A stretch of DNA of 64,000 nucleotides from an uncultured Clostridia bacterium (lineage in GTDB: Bacteria > Bacillota > Clostridia > Lachnospirales > Anaerotignaceae): NCBI GenBank assembly GCA_937901125.1, contig CALCGT010000006.1, forward strand, positions 1 to 64,000, given 5' to 3'. The position numbers were made by a program, and so were the translations under genes. Below the pieces are notes generated by a model. It had not been told where the DNA came from and made no database searches. It saw only the letters and a program-made list of their open reading frames with translations. Shown here piece after piece: positions 42,916 through 51,360 of the stretch (position 1 is its first letter; each line of letters opens with the position of its first letter).

Positions 42916-43647
42916 ATGAGCGAAAGAGATTATCTGGCGGAAAATGCCGCCTATTTGAAAAAAGATCTGGGGAGGAGCAATATTTCCCAGAATTTGTTCC
43001 AGCGGTTCAAAGAGCTGATTACCAGCGGAAAACTGCCTGCCGGCTATATGATGCCCAATGAAAATATCGTTAGCGAACAGCTGGGCATCGGCAGAAGCAC
43101 TTTGCGTGAAGCTTATACAGCCTTAGCAGTGTTTGGTTTCATCCGCCGTTCCAAAGCGGGTACTTTTGTCAGTGAGATCGATAATATCGTCAATATTGCG
43201 CCTTTCAGTATCACTGTTGAAAATTCCGACCTGAGTGACCTGCTGGAATTCCGCTATATGCTGGAAGGGGAGACTGCCAGCTACGCAGCCAAGCGGGCGA
43301 CCAGAGAGGATATCGTCCAGCTGGAATATTATTTTGAAAAGATGAAGGAACATCGTCACGATGTCAACCAGTTCGTGGATTATGACTCCATGTTCCACAT
43401 GCAGGTGGCAGTGGCGACCCATAATAAGCTTTTGATGAGTACCATGATGGCTTCCAAGGATTCCTTTGAAAAGGGCATCCGCCTTGCTATGAGGGAATCC
43501 CTGACCCAGAACCCCAGGGTTATCGATGTTACTATCGAGCTCCATGGGAAGATCATCGAAGCCATTAAGGGCGGGGATTATCAGACGGCTTATTCGGCCA
43601 TGCGGGAACATATTTCTTATGTAAATCTGACAGTAAAATACGGCTAA
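42916..43647 (+). CDS. FadR/GntR family transcriptional regulator
   Basis: The ATG at 42916 (MSERDYLAENAAYLKKDLG) follows GAGAGGA. The 243-residue protein has an N-terminal winged helix (FQRFKELITSGKLPAGYMMP, then VSEQLGIGRSTLREAYTAL) and a C-terminal FCD effector domain (LLEFRYMLEGETASYAAKRA). The conserved metal/ligand-binding histidines include FHMQVAVATHN and MREHISY. FadR-type regulators respond to organic acids. No metabolic gene is adjacent, so the target is unknown. Confidence 0.9.
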   Translation: MSERDYLAENAAYLKKDLGRSNISQNLFQRFKELITSGKLPAGYMMPNENIVSEQLGIGRSTLREAYTALAVFGFIRRSKAGTFVSEIDNIVNIAPFSITVENSDLSDLLEFRYMLEGETASYAAKRATREDIVQLEYYFEKMKEHRHDVNQFVDYDSMFHMQVAVATHNKLLMSTMMASKDSFEKGIRLAMRESLTQNPRVIDVTIELHGKIIEAIKGGDYQTAYSAMREHISYVNLTVKYG

Positions 43648-43653
43648 TAAAAA

Positions 43654-43691
43654 AATTTGACCCAAGGATTATGCTTTGGGTCGTTTTTTAT
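43654..43691 (+). terminator. Terminator of the FadR-type gene
   Basis: GACCCAA and TTTGGGTC form the stem, followed by G then six Ts. Confidence 0.75.
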
Positions 43692-44029
43692 GGGAATGTT
43701 GGTGGTTTTCGCCTGAAATTCGCATTCTCGCTATCCGAGAAAATGTATTTGAGCCCAGTCGGGCGAAAGCTCCGGTCAGGCAAACCTGCTGCCCGCCCGT
43801 TTGGAACTGTTTCGGCGAAACAGAAAAGTTCTTCCTTACTTTTTATGCTAAAAAGTAACAAAACGTGGGGGATTTCCGCATATCCCCCACACCCCCAGTA
43901 ACGGCCTAAGTGGAACATTGTTCCCCTTAGGTATCCCTTCCCTGCAGTGCCGGAAACGGCAGGGAGAAAAGCGGCGGCGGTGCGCCTAAAAAAAAGAACG
44001 GCTCTTATTTGAGTCGTTCTCAGGATTTA
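43692..44029. repeat. Gene-free stretch with tandem hairpins (diverged palindromic elements)
   Basis: No supported gene is seen. Hairpins follow one another: CTGTTTCGGCGAAACAG, TTACTTTTTATGCTAAAAAGTAA-like, GTGGGGGATTTCCGCATATCCCCCAC-like, the B-type CTAAG...CTTAG (43906-43930) and CCCTGCAGTGCCGGAAACGGCAGGG-like. The end (43994-44028) is a terminator-like stem AACGGCTC/GAGTCGTT serving the leftward XRE gene. Confidence 0.65.
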
Positions 44030-44233
44030 TTATTTTTTATCCGTCAATCCAAGAATATAATCTGTACTGACTTCATAATATTCAGCTAATTTAATCAATG
44101 CCCAAACGGGGATTTCATGAATTCCTTTTTCATAACGTCTATACACTTCTCTTTGACAATCTAAGACTTGTGCTATTTCTTCCTGTGTTTTATCTGCATC
44201 TATTCTTAAATCTTCTAATCTATGAAAATACAT
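44030..44233 (-). CDS. XRE-type helix-turn-helix regulator
   Basis: The ATG at 44233 is six bases after AGGTG; longer starts are possible. The 67-residue protein is a Cro/C1 helix-turn-helix (LEDLRIDADKTQEEIAQVLD, then VYRRYEKGIHEIP and YYEVSTDYILGLTDKK). Small proteins of this form are common as lone regulators. It is flanked on both sides by repeat-rich, gene-free DNA, and no partner gene is apparent. Confidence 0.85.
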   Translation of the reverse strand: MYFHRLEDLRIDADKTQEEIAQVLDCQREVYRRYEKGIHEIPVWALIKLAEYYEVSTDYILGLTDKK

Positions 44234-44818
44234 AAGCATCACCTATCTCAATGCTACTATTTTATTGCATACGATGTTGAAATATGCTACAATATTGTTG
44301 CATAAAACTGGCAGATTTTTATGCTCTACGAAATGAACCCCATTTCAATACTTCCCATGCTGCCAAAAGGACATTGAATTACTGATGTCCTTTTTGTTTG
44401 CCTGCCAGAAGGATAGATTAGCAAGTTATGCAGGAAAGGCACTTTATACTGCTCGAAGGAGCTTGTGGGAAAGGGATTACTAAGGGGAACATTGTTCCCC
44501 TTAGTTCGTTAGGAGGTTTGGAACCCATACGAAATGGTTCTATGGCGGCTTGCCGCCTAGGAGCGCAGCGACCATTTGTTTTTTGCAACTTTTTTAAAAA
44601 AAAGTTGGGGAAAGGCTTGTTTTTTGCCGAGAAACATCTGGGGGTGGGCGAGTACCTATATTCACTGACCGATGTTTTCGCCGAATGGCGCAAATTTGTT
44701 TCCTGAATTTTCGAGAACTTGAATTTAGAGCCGTTTCCCTTGATTTTCCGCCATTTTTATGCTACAGTTAATAGAAGTATGTCCCTTTCTTGATAGGGAT
44801 TTTTTGGAGGGAAAATTT
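44234..44818. repeat. Gene-free stretch with palindromic elements upstream of argS
   Basis: No gene is supported. A perfect 11-bp stem CTAAGGGGAAC/GTTCCCCTTAG lies at 44480-44504 and is a second copy of the hairpin at 43906-43930. Others include GGCGGCTTGCCGCC (44543-44556) and AACTTTTTTAAAAAAAAGTT (44587-44606). A candidate argS promoter (TTGATT, 17 bp, TACAGT) lies near 44740-44770. Confidence 0.6.
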
Positions 44819-46519
44819 ATGGATTTTAAAATAGAAATTGCAAAACTTCTGGCTGCAGCTGCGGATATCCCTGTAGAAGACGCAGCCGCAGCTGTGGAAA
44901 TTCCTGCGAAAAAGGAAATGGGTGACTTTGCTTACCCCTGTTTCCGTCTGGCGAAGGTTTTCCGCAAAGCACCCCCGATGATCGCCAACGAGCTCATCGA
45001 AAAAATTGAAAAGCCCGATTTCATCGCAAAGATGGAAGTAGTTGGCGCCTACATCAACTTCTTTGTGGATAAGGGTGTTTACGCAAAACAGGTGCTTTCC
45101 GCTGTTTTGGAACAGAAAGAAAACTACGGCAAAAGCGACATGGGCGCAGGCAAAACTGTTGTCATCGACTATTCCTCTCCCAATATCGCGAAGCCTTTCC
45201 ATGTAGGTCATCTGCGTTCTACTGTAATTGGGAATGCTATTTATAAAATTCATGAAGAACTGGGCTACCATTGCGAAGGTGTCAACCATCTGGGCGACTG
45301 GGGCACACAGTTCGGCAAGCTGATCGTTGCCTATAAAAACTGGGGCAGCAAGGAAGCTGTAGAAAAAGATGGTATTCAGGAACTGATGCGGATTTATGTT
45401 AAGTTCCATGATGAAGCAGAAAAGTATCCTGAGTTGAAAATGGACGATGAAGCCCGCCTGTGGTTTGTAAAAATGCAGGAAGGGGACGAAGAAGCCCTGA
45501 TCCTGTGGAAATGGTTCTATGATATCAGCATCAAGGAATTTGAACGGGTTTATGAAATGCTTGGCGTAAAATTCGATGCTTACACAGGCGAATCCTTCTA
45601 TAATAACAAAATGGACGCTGTTGTGGAAGAATTGAAGGAAAAAGGTCTGCTGCGGGAATCTGAAGGTGCCATGATCGTAGATCTGGAGGATAAAAATATG
45701 CCTCCCTGCCTGATCATCCGTAAGGACGGCGGCACATTGTATGCCACAAGAGATATCACTGCGGCGCTGTACCGTAAAAAAACATACAATTTCGACAAGT
45801 GCATTTATCTGACTGCTCTGGATCAGAACCTGCACTTTGCTCAGTGGTTCGAAGTCATCCATAAAATGGGCTACGACTGGTACAAAGATCTGATTCACGT
45901 ACCTTTTGGGCTGGTTTCTTTGGACAGTGGTAAGCTTTCCACTCGCCATGGTCATGTTGTCCTGATGGAAGACCTGCTGAATCAGGCATGCGCTGAAACA
46001 AAACGTATCATTGAAGAAAAGAACCCTAATCTGGAAAATAAAGATGAGGTTGCAAAACAGGTGGGGATCGGTGCGGTCATCTTCAATGACCTGTATAATA
46101 CAAGAATCAAAGACGTTGTGTTCTCTTGGGAAAGAATGCTGAACTTCGACGGCGAAACAGGCCCTTATGTGCAGTATACCCATGCCCGTGCCTGCTCCAT
46201 CTTGAAACGTGCAGGGGAACTGAAGTTCGAAAATATCGATTATACAACTCTGTCCGATGAAGCATCTCTGGATGTTTGCAAGCTGCTGGAAGCTTTCCCG
46301 GATAAGATCAAGGATGCAGCAGCAAAGCTGGAACCTTCCGTAGTCACCAGACATTTGGTTGCCATCGCTCAGGCATTCAATAAGTTCTACCATGATAACC
46401 CTATCCTGAACAGCGAACCGGAAGTAAGACAGGCTCGTCTGGCTGTGGTGGTAGCAGTGAAAACTGTGCTGAAGGAAGGTCTGCGTCTGCTGGGCATTTC
46501 TGCACCGGAACAGATGTGA
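44819..46519 (+). CDS. argS: Arginyl-tRNA synthetase
   Basis: The ATG at 44819 has TTGGAGGG upstream; an upstream in-frame start is not supported. The 566-residue class I synthetase has the N-terminal Add-1 domain, the HIGH motif as FHVGH (KPFHVGHLRSTVIGN), the KMSKS-equivalent KLSTRHG and a C-terminal anticodon-binding DALR domain. It charges tRNA-Arg. A long open frame on the opposite strand is only a shadow. No T-box is seen in its leader. Confidence 0.97.
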   Translation: MDFKIEIAKLLAAAADIPVEDAAAAVEIPAKKEMGDFAYPCFRLAKVFRKAPPMIANELIEKIEKPDFIAKMEVVGAYINFFVDKGVYAKQVLSAVLEQKENYGKSDMGAGKTVVIDYSSPNIAKPFHVGHLRSTVIGNAIYKIHEELGYHCEGVNHLGDWGTQFGKLIVAYKNWGSKEAVEKDGIQELMRIYVKFHDEAEKYPELKMDDEARLWFVKMQEGDEEALILWKWFYDISIKEFERVYEMLGVKFDAYTGESFYNNKMDAVVEELKEKGLLRESEGAMIVDLEDKNMPPCLIIRKDGGTLYATRDITAALYRKKTYNFDKCIYLTALDQNLHFAQWFEVIHKMGYDWYKDLIHVPFGLVSLDSGKLSTRHGHVVLMEDLLNQACAETKRIIEEKNPNLENKDEVAKQVGIGAVIFNDLYNTRIKDVVFSWERMLNFDGETGPYVQYTHARACSILKRAGELKFENIDYTTLSDEASLDVCKLLEAFPDKIKDAAAKLEPSVVTRHLVAIAQAFNKFYHDNPILNSEPEVRQARLAVVVAVKTVLKEGLRLLGISAPEQM

Positions 46520-46583
46520 TTGGAAGCGGCCGGATTTCATGCATGAAAGTTAAATTTTCTTTTTGAAAGAAGGTTGTTTTTGT

Positions 46584-47549
46584 ATGAAAAAGCTGAAATT
46601 GTTTTACAATCCCTTTTCCGGGAATAAAAGCTTTAAATTTGATTTGGATATCTGCATTGGTATTTTTCAGGAAGGTGGCTATGAAGTCCATCCCTTCCGT
46701 ACCCTGCACCCCGGGGATATTGACAAGTACATCGCCCAGATGGACCCCAATTATGATATCATCGTTGCCTCCGGTGGGGATGGTACGGTGAATATCGTGC
46801 TGAATGCCATGATGAGAAGGGGACTGCATATTCCTCTTGGTATCATCCCTTCCGGAACGGCCAATGATTTTGCCACTTATCTGGGCTTTAAGAGCGGACA
46901 GGTAGAGGATGTCTGCAAGACCATCGTTTCCACAAAGCCTGTGGATATTGATCTGGGTCTGGTAAATGATTCTATCTTCTTTATCAATGTCTGCGCCGGT
47001 GGTTTTTTCACCAATGTTTCCCAGACAGTAGATAAGGATGTAAAAAATGCTTTGGGCAGCCTTTCTTACTATTTAAAAGGCGTGGAACAGCTGCCCCAGT
47101 TCCGCAAGATTCCTTTTCGCATCACCACCAGCAAGGAAGTCATCGAGGAGGATTTGTATTTTTATATGATCCTCAATTCTGCAGGAACAGGCGGCTTTAC
47201 GAATCTTTCCCCGGAAGCATCTATTACCGATGGGGAATTTGAATTCATTGCTATCAAGGGTCGTCCCTTGATCGAAATGACCCCTGTCCTGATGAAGATG
47301 ATCACAGGGGAGCATATCCATAATAAAAATGTGCTGTACCTGAAGGATCATTATTTCAAGATCGAATGTCTGGATGAAACATTTAAAATTATGGAATCTA
47401 CAGTGGATGGGGAAATGGGCCCCGATATGCCCTTTGTTGTAAAGGTTATTCCAAAGGCAATCCCTGTCTTTGGAAAATTTGATGAGGATGAAAAGCATAA
47501 GCCTAATATTATGGAATTTCTGAAAAATGCAGGCGTACCAAAGCTTTGA
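46584..47549 (+). CDS. Diacylglycerol/lipid kinase family protein (DagK/YegS type)
   Basis: The ATG at 46584 (MKKLKLFYNPFSGNK) follows GAAAGAAGG. The 321-residue protein has the DAGK catalytic motif VASGGDGTVNIVLN and LGIIPSGTANDFATYLG, then a C-terminal beta domain (FINVCAGGFFTNVSQ, STVDGEMGP). It phosphorylates diacylglycerol or related lipids at the inner face of the membrane, probably for phospholipid recycling. The end of the gene abuts the first parS site. Confidence 0.9.
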   Translation: MKKLKLFYNPFSGNKSFKFDLDICIGIFQEGGYEVHPFRTLHPGDIDKYIAQMDPNYDIIVASGGDGTVNIVLNAMMRRGLHIPLGIIPSGTANDFATYLGFKSGQVEDVCKTIVSTKPVDIDLGLVNDSIFFINVCAGGFFTNVSQTVDKDVKNALGSLSYYLKGVEQLPQFRKIPFRITTSKEVIEEDLYFYMILNSAGTGGFTNLSPEASITDGEFEFIAIKGRPLIEMTPVLMKMITGEHIHNKNVLYLKDHYFKIECLDETFKIMESTVDGEMGPDMPFVVKVIPKAIPVFGKFDEDEKHKPNIMEFLKNAGVPKL

Positions 47550-47554
47550 TTGAA

Positions 47555-47570
47555 TGTTTCACGTGAAACA
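47555..47570. promoter_or_regulatory. parS site 1
   Basis: A perfect 16-bp palindrome TGTTTCACGTGAAACA, the consensus parS of Bacillota, extended by GAA/TTC flanks. ParB loads here. Confidence 0.97.
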
Positions 47571-47598
47571 TTCAAAAAATAGAGAAAAAAATGAGGAA

Positions 47599-47614
47599 TG
47601 TTTCACGTGAAACA
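47599..47614. promoter_or_regulatory. parS site 2
   Basis: A second perfect TGTTTCACGTGAAACA, 44 bp from the first. With its GGAA/TTCC flanks and the following T-run it could also terminate dagK transcription. Confidence 0.97.
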
Positions 47615-47686
47615 TTCCTTTTTTTACTCTCTTATGCTATAATCAATACAAGAAATAGAACCAAAGGCAGAAAGGCGGGAAAAATA

Positions 47687-48460
47687 ATGAGCAAAGTAAG
47701 AGTCATCGCGGTGACGAATCAGAAAGGCGGCGTGGGTAAAACCACCACAGCCATCAATCTTTCCGCCTGCCTTGCAGCAGAAGGGAAGAAGGTCCTTGCC
47801 GTGGATGCGGATCAGCAGGGCAATACTACCAGCGGTCTTGGTCTGGATAAAAACGGCGTTCCTCTGACCATCTATGATGTATTTTTAGGGGAAGTCGCCA
47901 TAGCAGAGGTGAAACAGCCCACCTGTGTGGAAGGGCTGGAGGTCGTACCTGCCAATATCAACCTGACTGGGGCAGAAATCGAGCTGATCGGCAACGAAAA
48001 ACGGGAATTTATCCTGCGGGAAGCCCTGGCGGAAATAAAGGACGACTATGATTTTATCATCATCGACTGTCCTCCTTCCCTGAATATGATTACTGTCAAT
48101 GCCCTTGTGGCGGCGGATACGGTTTTGGTTCCCATCCAGTGTGAATATTTCGCTTTGGAAGGCTTGGAACAGCTGCTGCATACGGTAAATCTGGTAAAAA
48201 AACGCCTGAATCCCAATCTGGAGATTGAAGGTATTGTTTTCACCATGTTTGATGCCAGAACGAACCTTTCTCTGCAGGTAGTAGAGGAAGTAAAACGTTC
48301 TCTGGGACAGAATGTATATCGCACCATCATTCCCAGAAACGTGCGCCTTGGGGAATCCCCTAGCCACGGCCTGCCAATCAATCTTTACGACCCCAAATCC
48401 AAGGGGGCAGAGGCTTATGCATTGTTGGCAGAAGAAGTCATGGAAAAGGAGTGGAATTGA
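47687..48460 (+). CDS. parA: Chromosome partitioning protein ParA (Soj)
   Basis: The ATG at 47687 (MSKVRVIAVTNQKGGVGKTT) gives 257 residues, the family norm; the upstream extension would read through parS. It has the deviant Walker A KGGVGKTTTA, Walker B FIIIDCPPSLN and the AADTVLVPIQCEYFALEGL region. ParA is an ATP-dependent DNA-binding dimer that moves ParB-parS complexes and influences DnaA. It lies directly after the two parS sites and two bases before parB. Confidence 0.97.
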   Translation: MSKVRVIAVTNQKGGVGKTTTAINLSACLAAEGKKVLAVDADQQGNTTSGLGLDKNGVPLTIYDVFLGEVAIAEVKQPTCVEGLEVVPANINLTGAEIELIGNEKREFILREALAEIKDDYDFIIIDCPPSLNMITVNALVAADTVLVPIQCEYFALEGLEQLLHTVNLVKKRLNPNLEIEGIVFTMFDARTNLSLQVVEEVKRSLGQNVYRTIIPRNVRLGESPSHGLPINLYDPKSKGAEAYALLAEEVMEKEWN

Positions 48461-48461
48461 T

Positions 48462-49364
48462 ATGGCAGTGAAGAAAAAAGGATTGGGGGCCAAGGGCCTT
48501 GGTATCAATGCCCTCATTAATACAGAATTAGAAGATATGCGTGTAGCACAGCCTCAGGCAAAAAAAGATGAAGCTGTGGTGGAATTGGAGCTGGACCTGA
48601 TCGAGCCTAACCGCAAACAGCCCAGAAAATATTTCGATGAAACAACCTTGGAAGAACTGGCGGTTTCCCTGAAAACCTATGGCATGATCCAGCCCATCGT
48701 CGTAAAAAAATCCGGTGAGTATTATGAAATCATTGCAGGAGAACGTCGCTGGCGGGCGGCAAAGATCGCCGGCATGGAAAAAGTGCCTGTGGTGGTAAAA
48801 AAATGGGAGGAAGGAGAGGCTTTTGAAGCTGCTTTGGTGGAAAACCTCCAGAGAGAAGATCTGAACCCCATGGAAGAAGCCGAAAGCTATCAGCGTTTGC
48901 AGGAGGAATTTGGTCTGAGTCAGGAAAAAATCGCAGAAAAGGTAGGCAAAAGCCGTTCTGCTATTACAAATTCCCTGCGTCTGCTGCAGCTGGACCCCCG
49001 TGTCCGCAATTTCGTTGTGGAAAATAAGCTGACCAGTGGACATGCCCGTACACTGCTGCCTATCACCGACGGAGATACCCAGTTTGAGCTGGCAGAGCAT
49101 ATTATTGAAGAAGGGCTCAGTGTCCGTGCCGTGGAAGCATTGATAAAAGCTCGTCTGACAAAGGCGGAAAAAGCCGACGAAGAAAAGGAAGAAGTGGCGA
49201 AGGTGGATGAAACAGCCTACCGCGCCATCGAAGATGACCTGAAATCCCTGTTTTCCACAAAGGTAAAGCTGAAACCCATGGGAAAACGGAATAAAGGCAA
49301 AATTGAAATCGAATACTATTCTGAAGATGATTTGGAACGTCTGTTGGCGCTCCTGAAACGATAA
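48462..49364 (+). CDS. parB: Chromosome partitioning protein ParB (Spo0J)
   Basis: The start MAVKKKGLGAKGLGINALIN with AAAAGGAGTGG upstream gives 300 residues. It has the CTP-binding motif GERRWRAAKIAG, ENLQREDLNPMEEAESY, the helix-turn-helix GLSQEKIAEKVGKSRSAIT and a C-terminal dimer domain. ParB loads at parS, closes as a CTP-dependent clamp and recruits SMC. Unlike Bacillus subtilis, parAB here lies on the right side of dnaA, away from noc. Confidence 0.97.
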   Translation: MAVKKKGLGAKGLGINALINTELEDMRVAQPQAKKDEAVVELELDLIEPNRKQPRKYFDETTLEELAVSLKTYGMIQPIVVKKSGEYYEIIAGERRWRAAKIAGMEKVPVVVKKWEEGEAFEAALVENLQREDLNPMEEAESYQRLQEEFGLSQEKIAEKVGKSRSAITNSLRLLQLDPRVRNFVVENKLTSGHARTLLPITDGDTQFELAEHIIEEGLSVRAVEALIKARLTKAEKADEEKEEVAKVDETAYRAIEDDLKSLFSTKVKLKPMGKRNKGKIEIEYYSEDDLERLLALLKR

Positions 49365-49378
49365 GGATTGAAGGATAT

Positions 49379-50317
49379 ATGATCGAATTGACACAGAAAA
49401 TGATAGCGATTCTGCTGTTGGTACTGGCGGCGGCGGTGGTCGTATTATGCATCCTCTGCATCGTGCTGTTCGTTAAGTTCAGCGGGCAGAAGAAGAAATA
49501 TGATTATTTTATGGGGGCAAATCGCAGACCTTCCCATAATCTTGAAATGAAAATTGAAGAATACTTTGAAACTTCCAAGCGCATCGAAGAAAAATACTCC
49601 AAGCTGCTGGATATGGTGACGGATATGGATAAAACAGATAAATCCAAGATCCAGAAAGTGGGTCTCATCCGCTACAATCCCTTCGATGAAATGGGCGGTA
49701 ACCTCTGTTTCGCTCTGGCTCTTTTGGATGGCAACGATAACGGTGTTGTGCTGAATGGTATCCATAGCCGCACTGGTTCCTTTACCTACGCGAAGCCTAT
49801 TGAAATGGGCGTCAGCACCTATATGCTTTCTGAAGAAGAAGTGAAGGCAGTGGAAATGGCGAAGAACAACAGCTATGAACCGGAACACGAAAAAGTTGTA
49901 AAGGTTCGTTTCAAACCTACCTTCCGTCGAAAGGATAAGGACGCAGCCATGGAGGAACAGATCACATTGGATCAGGTGGAAATGGTGGATGAAACCGAAG
50001 AAAAAGTACCTGCACCCAGAATGTCTTCCATCGGCGATGTGACCCAGGCAGAAAAAGAGCTGATCTTAAAGGAAGAAACTTTGGCAGGGAAAATCGCTGC
50101 GGCGGAATCTATCCTGAAAATGCGGGAAGAAGCAAGGGCCGCGGAGGCCAAGGAAGCAGTGGAAAAACAGGAACAGGCTGTGGAAAACACAGAGGAACCT
50201 GTGGAAGAAACAGAAATTCCCGAGCCTGCTTTCATGGAACCTGTCTTTATGGAACCTGTTTTCCTTGATAAAACTGAGGAAGAAGAGGAAGAAGAGGAAG
50301 AAAACGAAGAAAAATAA
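49379..50317 (+). CDS. DUF4446 family protein with acidic C-terminal extension
   Basis: The 312-residue protein has one N-terminal membrane segment (IAILLLVLAAAVVVLCIL), a coiled-coil region and the DUF4446 core (VGLIRYNPFDEMGGNLCFAL, then GVVLNGIHSRTGSFTYAKPI). After residue ~185 comes a long Glu-rich tail with repeated EPVF-type pieces, ending in a run of glutamates, which is longer than the family core. The gene commonly follows parB in Clostridia, as here (14 bp apart). Its function is unknown. Confidence 0.88.
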   Translation: MIELTQKMIAILLLVLAAAVVVLCILCIVLFVKFSGQKKKYDYFMGANRRPSHNLEMKIEEYFETSKRIEEKYSKLLDMVTDMDKTDKSKIQKVGLIRYNPFDEMGGNLCFALALLDGNDNGVVLNGIHSRTGSFTYAKPIEMGVSTYMLSEEEVKAVEMAKNNSYEPEHEKVVKVRFKPTFRRKDKDAAMEEQITLDQVEMVDETEEKVPAPRMSSIGDVTQAEKELILKEETLAGKIAAAESILKMREEARAAEAKEAVEKQEQAVENTEEPVEETEIPEPAFMEPVFMEPVFLDKTEEEEEEEEENEEK

Positions 50318-50350
50318 AGGAAAGGGGCAGAAATCAGCCCCTTTTTTGGT
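50318..50350 (+). terminator. Terminator of parAB-DUF4446
   Basis: AAAGGGGC and GCCCCTTTT flank an AGAAATCA loop and run into Ts. Confidence 0.85.
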
Positions 50351-50370
50351 ATCCATTCTGTGGGGAAACC

Positions 50371-50469
50371 TGTGGATAAGTTGAAATCTTTTCCACATTT
50401 TGTGGATAACTTGTGTATGATTGGCAGTTATCCAGTAAGTTTTCCACAATATCAACAGGGTTATCCACA
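50371..50469. other. DnaA-box cluster outside the origin
   Basis: Within 99 bp there are perfect boxes at 50371-50379 and 50401-50409 (TGTGGATAA, minus strand) and 50461-50469 (TTATCCACA). Weaker ones are TTATCCAGT (50428-50436) and TTTTCCACA (50440-50448). It lies 22 kb to the right of dnaA, just upstream of the HAD gene and downstream of parAB. Confidence 0.8.
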
Positions 50470-50508
50470 GGATAGGGGAAAGAATTTATGTAAACAAAGG
50501 AGGCCGAA

Positions 50509-51312
50509 ATGGGCTATAAAATGGTATTTTCCGACATGGACGGCACATTACTATGGAAAGGAGTCCGTGTTTCTGTGGAAAACTCCACTGCAATCCGAAA
50601 AGCTGTGGATAAGGGAGTGGAGTTTGTCATCTGCACTGGGCGTGGTATTTTTGGTGTGGAAGAGTATCTGAAGGAATTGGATCTGATCGGCAAAAAGGGC
50701 TATGTCATCTGTCAAAATGGGGCGGCAGTTTATGACCTGCGGGATATGCGTTTGTTGATTTGCAAGAGCTTTTCCCCGGCACTGATTGCGCCGGTGGCAA
50801 AGATCGCCCGAGAGTTAGGGCTGGAGATCTATTATTATGATAACAGTGGTTTTATGGCGGAAGAAGCTACGGAACGGGTGCAGAAATATACTCGGACAAC
50901 GGGGATGAAAATTCGTCTCCTTCAGGAACCTACCGATTTTGAAGGGGAGTTTACCAAATTTCAAATCAGCGGCCCCCGGGAAAAACTCCTTATCGTAAAG
51001 GAGAAAGCAGAAAAGATACTTGGAGATAAAATGAATCTGTTTTTCTCCAGTGAAGTGTATCTGGAATTTGTAAACAAGGATGTCAGCAAGGGTGATGCTT
51101 TGGAAGCCACCGCCAGAGAAGCCGGCGTTGACCTGAAGGATACCATTGCCATTGGCGACAGCGATAATGATCTGCCCATGATCCTGAAAGCAGGTCTGGG
51201 CGTTGCCATGAAAAATGGGGAAGAGCATGTGAAAGCCGCGGCGGATTATATCACCGAACGGGATTGCGAGGAAAATGGCGTGGCGGAAGTCATAGAAAAA
51301 TTTATATTCTAA
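50509..51312 (+). CDS. HAD-IIB (Cof-type) phosphatase
   Basis: The 267-residue protein has HAD motif I FSDMDGTLL, motif II CTGR, motif III K and motif IV GDSDNDLPMI, with a C2B cap between. Cof-type enzymes dephosphorylate sugar phosphates or cofactors such as FMN and pyridoxal phosphate. An AAAGGAGG site precedes the ATG. The upstream region is a cluster of DnaA boxes, so DnaA may influence its transcription. The substrate is unknown. Confidence 0.92.
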   Translation: MGYKMVFSDMDGTLLWKGVRVSVENSTAIRKAVDKGVEFVICTGRGIFGVEEYLKELDLIGKKGYVICQNGAAVYDLRDMRLLICKSFSPALIAPVAKIARELGLEIYYYDNSGFMAEEATERVQKYTRTTGMKIRLLQEPTDFEGEFTKFQISGPREKLLIVKEKAEKILGDKMNLFFSSEVYLEFVNKDVSKGDALEATAREAGVDLKDTIAIGDSDNDLPMILKAGLGVAMKNGEEHVKAAADYITERDCEENGVAEVIEKFIF

Positions 51313-51360
51313 TTAAATAGTAGATGAATTATATTAATTATATTAGCTGAGGTGAAAGAA

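Noticed and set aside
44768..46540. A 590-codon open frame on the minus strand opposite argS
   Set aside because: It lies wholly within argS, has no ribosome site, and its composition (many Phe, His, Cys, Gln) is that of an antisense shadow.
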